Source: Rhodospirillaceae bacterium UBA6608 (GTDB taxonomy: Bacteria; Pseudomonadota; Alphaproteobacteria; Rhodospirillales_A; Casp-alpha2). Taken from it: a stretch of 29,529 nt of DNA. The stretch lies in contig DJHY01000218.1 of the NCBI GenBank assembly GCA_002433335.1, positions 1 to 29,529 on the forward strand. The letters run 5' to 3'. The notes below the pieces were generated by a model, which saw only the letters and a list, made by a program, of their open reading frames with translations, was not told the origin of the DNA and did not search any database. This document shows, one piece after another, positions 24,414 through 29,529 of this stretch. The stretch's first letter is position 1; the number at the start of each line of letters is the position of its first letter. Position numbers and translations under genes: made by a program.

Positions 24414-27400
24414 TTGGCCAAGAATTGGCAGATTCCCGGCGTAGACAAAGGGGCGCAGCCGCAGGATTGGAGTGGCGCGAACTCTTTCGTGTTGGACGCA
24501 GAGGGGACCGAGCAACTCCACGTGCCGGACGGCGGGTGGATTCTTCAGGCCAAATTCATGCGCCAGGGCCCCGACCTCATGCTGGTCGGCAAGGACGGCT
24601 CCAAGGTCCTTATCAAGAACTATTTCAATCTGTCCGATCCGCCCGATCTGGTTACCCCGCAAGGCAACGTCATCAAGGGCGAACTCGCCCTTAAGCTGGC
24701 CGGCCCCGCCGCGCCGGGTCAGGAAGCCCAGGCCGGCCCCGCCGCCGCTGACGAGCCGATCGGCAAGATCGTCAACATTTCCGGCAAGGTCGAAGCGACC
24801 CGCGCCGACGGCACCAAGGTCGAGCTGAAGGTCGGCGACCCGGTTTACCAGGGCGACGTCATCGAAACCGGCCCGTTGGGCGCGGTCGGCATGGAATTCG
24901 CCGACGAATCCACGTTCTCCCTTGCCGATAACGGCCGCATGGTCCTGGACGAAATGGTCTATGACCCGGTCGCGCAGAGCGGCGCCTTCGGCGCCTCGAT
25001 CGTGCAGGGCGCGTTCTCGTTCATCTCGGGTCAGATTGCCAAGACCGGCCCGGACAACATGCTCATCAACACGCCGACCGCGACCATCGGGATTCGCGGC
25101 ACGGCCCTGGCCGGGCGCGCCGCGCCGGAAGGCGAACAGAGCAACTTCACAATCCTGCCCGAAGGTAACTTCGTCGGCGAAGTCGTCGTCTCGAACAACG
25201 CCGGGACGGTGGTCCTGAACCAAGCCGGCGCGTCCCTGTCCATCACCTCCATCAACCTGGCGCCGCCGCCGCCGATCGTCATCTCGGCGCAGCAGATTCA
25301 ACAGCAATACGGCGGCGTTCTGCGCTATCTGCCGCCCTCGCCGGGCGCCGGCGAAGATTCCATGGTTCCCGGTCAGCAAGGCGCCGATACGCCGCCGGCC
25401 GATCAGGACGCCATGGAGGCGCTCGCCGCCAAGATGGATCAGTTGGATCAGGCGATTGCCGAAGGCATCCTTCAGCAGCAGGTTCAGGCCGCCAACCTCG
25501 GCAACCTGGGCAAGCTGGTCGATTTGATCACCAATCCGCTGCCGGGCGGCCCTGAGGCTCTGCCCCCGGATGTGGTGCAGGAAATCATCGTCTCCTCGGG
25601 CTTGGTCTTCAATTCCAGCACCTTCAATTCCGTCAAGGAAGCCCTGACGCTCCTCAACTCCGCCGCGACCACGGCGGCCAATGCCGAAACCTCGGCCTCG
25701 TTGGCGGTCAGCTCGCTTTCCGGCTCGTTGTCGGTTCTGGGGCCGAACGCCGGCCTGTCCTCGACCGACACCGATAGCCTGATCGAAGTCGTCGTCGCGC
25801 CGCTGGAAGCCTTGAACGCCGCGCGGGCCCTGTCCGAAGCCCTGGTCACGATGATCCAGGCCGCCCAGGTCATGATGACGAGCGCTGCCGCGGGCGGCGA
25901 GATTGACGCCACGCTTCTTTCGGCCCTGCGTCAGGCCGTGGGCCTGGACGGCGCCACCGGCAGCAACCTTGTCACCGCGGCCAGTGAAATCTCCAACGTC
26001 GTCAATGCCGCCATCGCTGCCGCGCAACAGGCCAAGACCGACGCCATCGCCGCCGCCGGCAGCGGCATCAACGCCGCCAAGACCGCCGCCGCGACGTCGC
26101 TTTCCAACAATATCAACGGCAAGCTGGCCTCCGCCGGGGCCCTGACCTCGGACGTGACCAACCTGCAGAACGTCGTCGACGTGGTGACCTCGAAGGTCAC
26201 CGCGATCCGCGATATCGTGACCGGCAATGCGAACCTGCCGAGCGAGCTGATTTCCGTTCTGGACCTGGCGGTTCAGGCCGCCGCCGCCGCGGACCAGGCC
26301 GCAACCCACGCCCAGGCGACCCTGACGACGACCGACCCGGCCGCCATGTTGACGGCCAAGGCTAGCGCGATCAGCGCCGCGCAGACGGTCAACGGCCTGA
26401 AGGCTCAGGCGATTCAGGCATTCGACAGCTTCCTGACCTCGCATACGGTTGATCCGGCTGTCGCCGAAGAATTCCTGCGGGCGATCGAAGACTCCAACAC
26501 CGCTGAAAACGCGGCGGATGAAGCGACCTCGGCGATCGAGGGGGCCTCGTCGGCGCGCGAAGCGGCGCAGGCCTACAAAGACGGCACGGCGCAAGCCGAC
26601 CTGACCGCGAAGCAGGCCGCGACCACCGCCGCCGAGGCAACGGCGACCACAGAAAAAAGCCAAGCGGTCGAGGCCGCCAACGACGTTCTGGAAGCCCGCA
26701 CGGACCTTCTGACCAAGCTGATCAACGAAGCGATCGCCGAGGCCACGCACGACACCTTCGAAGATGCGGCCAAAAGCGCCGAAGCCATTCAGAAGGGCGC
26801 CAGCGACGGCGACAAGGGCGACGTCGCGGCGGATTCCGACGGGGCGCTGACCTACACCATCGATACGGACAACGCCGAGATCGCGGCGCTGACCGACGGT
26901 CAGAGCACCACCGACAGCTTCAAGATCGCGATCGAGAACTCCTCCGGTGGGTTTGATCTGCAGATCATCACTGTCACGATCACCAACACCGGCGGCACCC
27001 TTAGCGTTTCCGACAACGTGACGATCACCACCGGCGCTGGCGACAGCCTGTCGACGACCACGGGCAGCTTGTCCGCGCTGGCCGCCGACGGCGTGCAGCA
27101 GAATTTGGATGCGGCCCAGACTGCGCTCGAAGCCGCCAATGCGGCCAAGACCGCCGCGACCGCCGCCGCCAATGCCGCCCCCGGCACGCCGCAATTGGAA
27201 GCCGAATTGGCCCTGGCGACGCAGAACCAGGCCAACGCCCAATCCGCCGTCGATTATCAGAACGACGTCCACGACCTGTTCCAGGACGCCGCCCAGATCG
27301 CCCAGGCCCGTGCCCGCGGCATCGGCGACGGCAACCTTGGCGAAGTGACCTTCGGCGCCGACGGCAATATCGACTACACCCCGGACGAAGCCGCCATTGC

Positions 27401-29529
27401 CGAACTGAACAACGGCAACGGATTGGGTGACGGCGACAGCACGACCGACACCTTCCTGATCGCCGCCAAGAACGACGCCGGCGGATATGACATTTCGTCG
27501 GTCGAAGTCACCATCACCAACAACGGCGGCACCCTGACCGTTTCCAACAGCGTCACCGTGACCGCCCCGGGCGGCGGCACGGCCTCGCTGACCCTCGACG
27601 GGCTGGACGACATCACGGCAGGCAACGTCGGCTACATCAACGGCGCAGCCCAGGTCGCCGATACCGCCGAAGCCGCCGCAGACGCCGCGCGAACCAATCT
27701 GGACACCCTGACCGCCACCGCGCAGACGGAACTGTCTGAATCGCTGACGGCGATCAGCAACCTGTCCGCCGCCCAGTCTGCGGAAGCCCAAGCCGAAGGT
27801 TATCTGGCCGTCGCCCAGGCCGCTGCCGAGGCACAGGCCGATGCCGCCATGGAAATCGCCGTCGGCGACGTCAACGACCTGACGACCGCGCTGTCGCTGC
27901 TGGCCGATGTCGTCAATGCCTATGCCAACGAAGCCCAGGCCAACGCCATCGCCGGCACCGCGAACAAGGTCGTGGCCAACGCTGCCGCCAAATCGGCCCT
28001 GCAAGCCCTGTTGGATGCGGCCGTCAACCTGGGCGGATTCGACGTTTCGGCGTTCCTGGCGTCCGACACCGCAGGCGGCAACGCCGACCTGCAGGCGCGC
28101 ACCGAAATCCTCGATTTCCCGGCGGCGGCGACCGACAATCCGACGCTGCGCACCGAAGTCGCAACGGCGGAAGCCGAAGTTCGCGATGCCCTGGTGAATT
28201 CGCTGGAGGCCTATATCGCCACGGCCAAGACAGCCGTCGCCAACGCCGCCAACCTGTCCTACGCCAGCCAAAGCGCAGAAGCCGTCGCCGCGCGCACCGC
28301 CGCGGTCAATGCCGCCAATGCGCAGACCGACCGCGCCGAACAGCTGCTTGATCTGGTCAAGGCCAAATCCGTGGTCGCCTCGGCGGCGGCGGACCTTGCC
28401 GACTTCATCAACCCGGAACCCCACAACCCCGACGACGCGTATGCGGCCTTGGCCGCGGCCGAGCTGACGGAAAAACAGGAAACGGTCGCCGAAGAAGGCC
28501 TGATCAGCGCCACGTCGGGCGCGGCCCCCAACGCCATCGTCCTGACCGCCAACGTTCCGGATCAAACCTTCAGCGTCACCGTCTCCGCCGCCAACGGCGG
28601 GGCGACTGCCGACAACGGCCTAACCGCAACAGTCACCACGACGACGACCGCGACCGGCGCCCAGGTTTCGACCGTCACGATCCAAGGCACGCCCGAAGTC
28701 GGCGACACTTATACGATCACGGTTTCCGCCGACCTCGACCCCGATGCGGATGTCGAGCAAATCGTGACCGGCACGGTTTCGATTACGGTCGATTCGTCCC
28801 TGACGACCATGGCTGCCCTGCGCGCCGCCCTGACCCAGGCACTTAACTTCGAAGCGTCCCTGGGCGGCACCGAAGGTCAGAACGAAGCCACCGAGTTTGC
28901 CCTGGCCGAGGCCGAAGCCGCCAAAACAGCTGCCGATCTGGCCGCTTATAATTCAGCGCTGGGCTTTGCCAATGCGGCAGTTGCCGACGCCGCCACGGCG
29001 GCCCAATTCGCCGCCACCGCCGCCGAGTTGGAGTTGACGGCGCAACAGGCGGCCCAGGATGCCGCCGCCGCCGAGACCGCCAATAATGCCGCCGCCGCCG
29101 ATGCCGCCGCGACGATTGCCGAAACAGCCGCCGAGGCCGCGCTGATCGCCAAGAACAACGCCGCCACCGCCGCCGCATCCGCGCAATTGAACAGCGAACG
29201 CGCCGTCCAGGCCGCCAGCGGCGCCGGAACGGTAACCGTCAACGGACAAAGCACCTCTGCCGCGACCCAGGCCAACCGTGCCGCGCAGGCCGCGTCCGAA
29301 GCCGCCGCCGCCGCCGGTGCGGCGCTACAGTCCCTGGACAACGCCGACACCTATGCCGGCAACGCCCGTGGCGATGCCCTGTTGCAAGGCGCCGAAGACG
29401 ACGCCGCCGCATTGGCGCAACAGGCCGCCGCCGATGCCTTGGCCGCCGCGAACGACGCCGCCGAGGCCGCGCAGGCAGCCGCAGATCAGGCCGCCGCCGA
29501 CCGCGCCGCCGCCGATGCCTTGGCCGCCG
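24414..29529 (+). CDS. giant FecR-domain, Ala-rich adhesin-like protein (3' end outside window)
   Basis: The frame stays open for at least 1705 codons and leaves the window. The only start codon after the upstream stop (24336-24338) and before the conserved-looking region is TTG 24414 (MAKNWQIPGVDKG), with a weak purine-rich ribosome site. There is no signal peptide. Residues about 30-70 contain LHVPDGGWILQ and GPDLMLVGKDGSKVLIKNYF, resembling the N-terminal prefix of BapA/LapA-type adhesins. A FecR domain spans about 116-235 (IGKIVNISGKVEATRADG, NTPTATIGIRGTALAG). A very long Ala/Thr/Asn/Gln-rich, probably coiled-coil region follows. It is interrupted by two VCBS-like inserts (802-872, 976-1050) and an Ig-like segment (about 1373-1459). 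With the TolC gene upstream, type I export to the cell surface is the best inference. FecR domains also occur in sigma regulators, but no membrane helix is seen here. Confidence 0.85.
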   Translation, partial: MAKNWQIPGVDKGAQPQDWSGANSFVLDAEGTEQLHVPDGGWILQAKFMRQGPDLMLVGKDGSKVLIKNYFNLSDPPDLVTPQGNVIKGELALKLAGPAAPGQEAQAGPAAADEPIGKIVNISGKVEATRADGTKVELKVGDPVYQGDVIETGPLGAVGMEFADESTFSLADNGRMVLDEMVYDPVAQSGAFGASIVQGAFSFISGQIAKTGPDNMLINTPTATIGIRGTALAGRAAPEGEQSNFTILPEGNFVGEVVVSNNAGTVVLNQAGASLSITSINLAPPPPIVISAQQIQQQYGGVLRYLPPSPGAGEDSMVPGQQGADTPPADQDAMEALAAKMDQLDQAIAEGILQQQVQAANLGNLGKLVDLITNPLPGGPEALPPDVVQEIIVSSGLVFNSSTFNSVKEALTLLNSAATTAANAETSASLAVSSLSGSLSVLGPNAGLSSTDTDSLIEVVVAPLEALNAARALSEALVTMIQAAQVMMTSAAAGGEIDATLLSALRQAVGLDGATGSNLVTAASEISNVVNAAIAAAQQAKTDAIAAAGSGINAAKTAAATSLSNNINGKLASAGALTSDVTNLQNVVDVVTSKVTAIRDIVTGNANLPSELISVLDLAVQAAAAADQAATHAQATLTTTDPAAMLTAKASAISAAQTVNGLKAQAIQAFDSFLTSHTVDPAVAEEFLRAIEDSNTAENAADEATSAIEGASSAREAAQAYKDGTAQADLTAKQAATTAAEATATTEKSQAVEAANDVLEARTDLLTKLINEAIAEATHDTFEDAAKSAEAIQKGASDGDKGDVAADSDGALTYTIDTDNAEIAALTDGQSTTDSFKIAIENSSGGFDLQIITVTITNTGGTLSVSDNVTITTGAGDSLSTTTGSLSALAADGVQQNLDAAQTALEAANAAKTAATAAANAAPGTPQLEAELALATQNQANAQSAVDYQNDVHDLFQDAAQIAQARARGIGDGNLGEVTFGADGNIDYTPDEAAIAELNNGNGLGDGDSTTDTFLIAAKNDAGGYDISSVEVTITNNGGTLTVSNSVTVTAPGGGTASLTLDGLDDITAGNVGYINGAAQVADTAEAAADAARTNLDTLTATAQTELSESLTAISNLSAAQSAEAQAEGYLAVAQAAAEAQADAAMEIAVGDVNDLTTALSLLADVVNAYANEAQANAIAGTANKVVANAAAKSALQALLDAAVNLGGFDVSAFLASDTAGGNADLQARTEILDFPAAATDNPTLRTEVATAEAEVRDALVNSLEAYIATAKTAVANAANLSYASQSAEAVAARTAAVNAANAQTDRAEQLLDLVKAKSVVASAAADLADFINPEPHNPDDAYAALAAAELTEKQETVAEEGLISATSGAAPNAIVLTANVPDQTFSVTVSAANGGATADNGLTATVTTTTTATGAQVSTVTIQGTPEVGDTYTITVSADLDPDADVEQIVTGTVSITVDSSLTTMAALRAALTQALNFEASLGGTEGQNEATEFALAEAEAAKTAADLAAYNSALGFANAAVADAATAAQFAATAAELELTAQQAAQDAAAAETANNAAAADAAATIAETAAEAALIAKNNAATAAASAQLNSERAVQAASGAGTVTVNGQSTSAATQANRAAQAASEAAAAAGAALQSLDNADTYAGNARGDALLQGAEDDAAALAQQAAADALAAANDAAEAAQAAADQAAADRAAADALAA
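26817..27029 (+). repeat. VCBS/RapA-like repeat unit 1 inside the giant protein
   Basis: It encodes GDVAADSDGALTYTIDTD, then NAEIAALTDGQSTTDSF and a beta-rich part ending ITVTITNTGG and NVTIT. Its layout (D-G-x-x-x-Y-T-x-D, then S-x-T-D-x-F, then V-T-I-T) is that of VCBS/RapA cadherin-like repeats found in large exported adhesins. It aligns along its length with unit 2 at 27339-27563. Confidence 0.65.
27339..27563 (+). repeat. VCBS/RapA-like repeat unit 2 inside the giant protein
   Basis: It encodes GEVTFGADGNIDYTPDE, then AAIAELNNGNGLGDGDST with TDTF, and ends SSVEVTITNNGG and SVTVT. The match to unit 1 is clear (shared STTD-F, GG-D, VTITN-GGTL-VS). It has a four-residue insertion rich in Gly/Asn/Asp that could bind calcium. 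The two units are separated by a coiled-coil-like Ala-rich spacer of about 100 residues. Confidence 0.65.

Noticed and set aside
24366..28565. A 1399-codon open frame on the minus strand opposite the giant gene
   Set aside because: Its Gly/Arg-rich composition is what the reverse complement of GCC-rich Ala codons gives. The plus-strand frame contains recognisable FecR and VCBS modules and continues to the window edge, so the minus frame is a shadow.
28800..29529. Short repeated GCC-rich motifs at the end of the window that look like a simple-sequence array
   Set aside because: The units (GCCGCCGCCGATGCC-like) are irregular and stay in frame as Ala/Asp/Glu/Gln heptads. They are protein low complexity, not a separate DNA repeat or CRISPR array.

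Overview
The window is GC-rich DNA (I estimate above 60% G+C) with GCC/GCG-heavy codons and tightly packed genes. It looks like the chromosome of an alphaproteobacterium, most likely a Rhodospirillales-type marine or aquatic organism. The short L36 protein without a zinc-binding Cys set, the GlcDEF/Gcl set and the large PAS hybrid kinase fit this. The taxonomic call is inference, because no rRNA gene is present.

Region 1 (1-10702, all minus strand) is a glycolate/glyoxylate island. An IclR-type regulator lies upstream of gcl, hyi and glxR, followed by glcD, glcE and glcF. Together they oxidise glycolate to glyoxylate (GlcDEF), condense two glyoxylates to tartronate semialdehyde (Gcl), isomerise it to hydroxypyruvate (Hyi) or reduce it to D-glycerate (GlxR). 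No glycerate kinase is in the window. A near-identical 21-bp element (19 of 21 positions) lies upstream of both gcl and the regulator gene and resembles the IclR consensus as I remember it, so I propose it as the operator. The three larger gaps inside the gcl-to-glcD stretch each hold a strong GC-rich hairpin. Further along the same strand are a small secreted protein of unknown function, a TPR protein and the start of an FAD-linked (D-lactate dehydrogenase-like) oxidase.

Region 2 (10726-15606) holds a SAM-dependent methyltransferase divergent from a DUF2235 alpha/beta-hydrolase, then rpmJ (L36) with its terminator, then an EamA/DMT exporter closely followed by a class-V PLP enzyme.

Region 3 (15614-21517) is a signalling locus: a single-domain response regulator divergent from a 1768-residue hybrid histidine kinase (Cache sensor, six PAS domains, HisKA, HATPase, two receivers, Hpt).

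Region 4 (21522-29529) starts with an acyl-CoA dehydrogenase that has Asp at the usual catalytic Glu position. It continues with a TolC-family outer-membrane channel and then a giant Ala-rich protein still open at the window end (more than 1705 residues). That protein has no signal peptide, an adhesin-like N-terminal prefix, a FecR domain and VCBS-like inserts. The channel plus giant protein looks like part of a type I secretion/adhesin system and is the most unusual part of the window.
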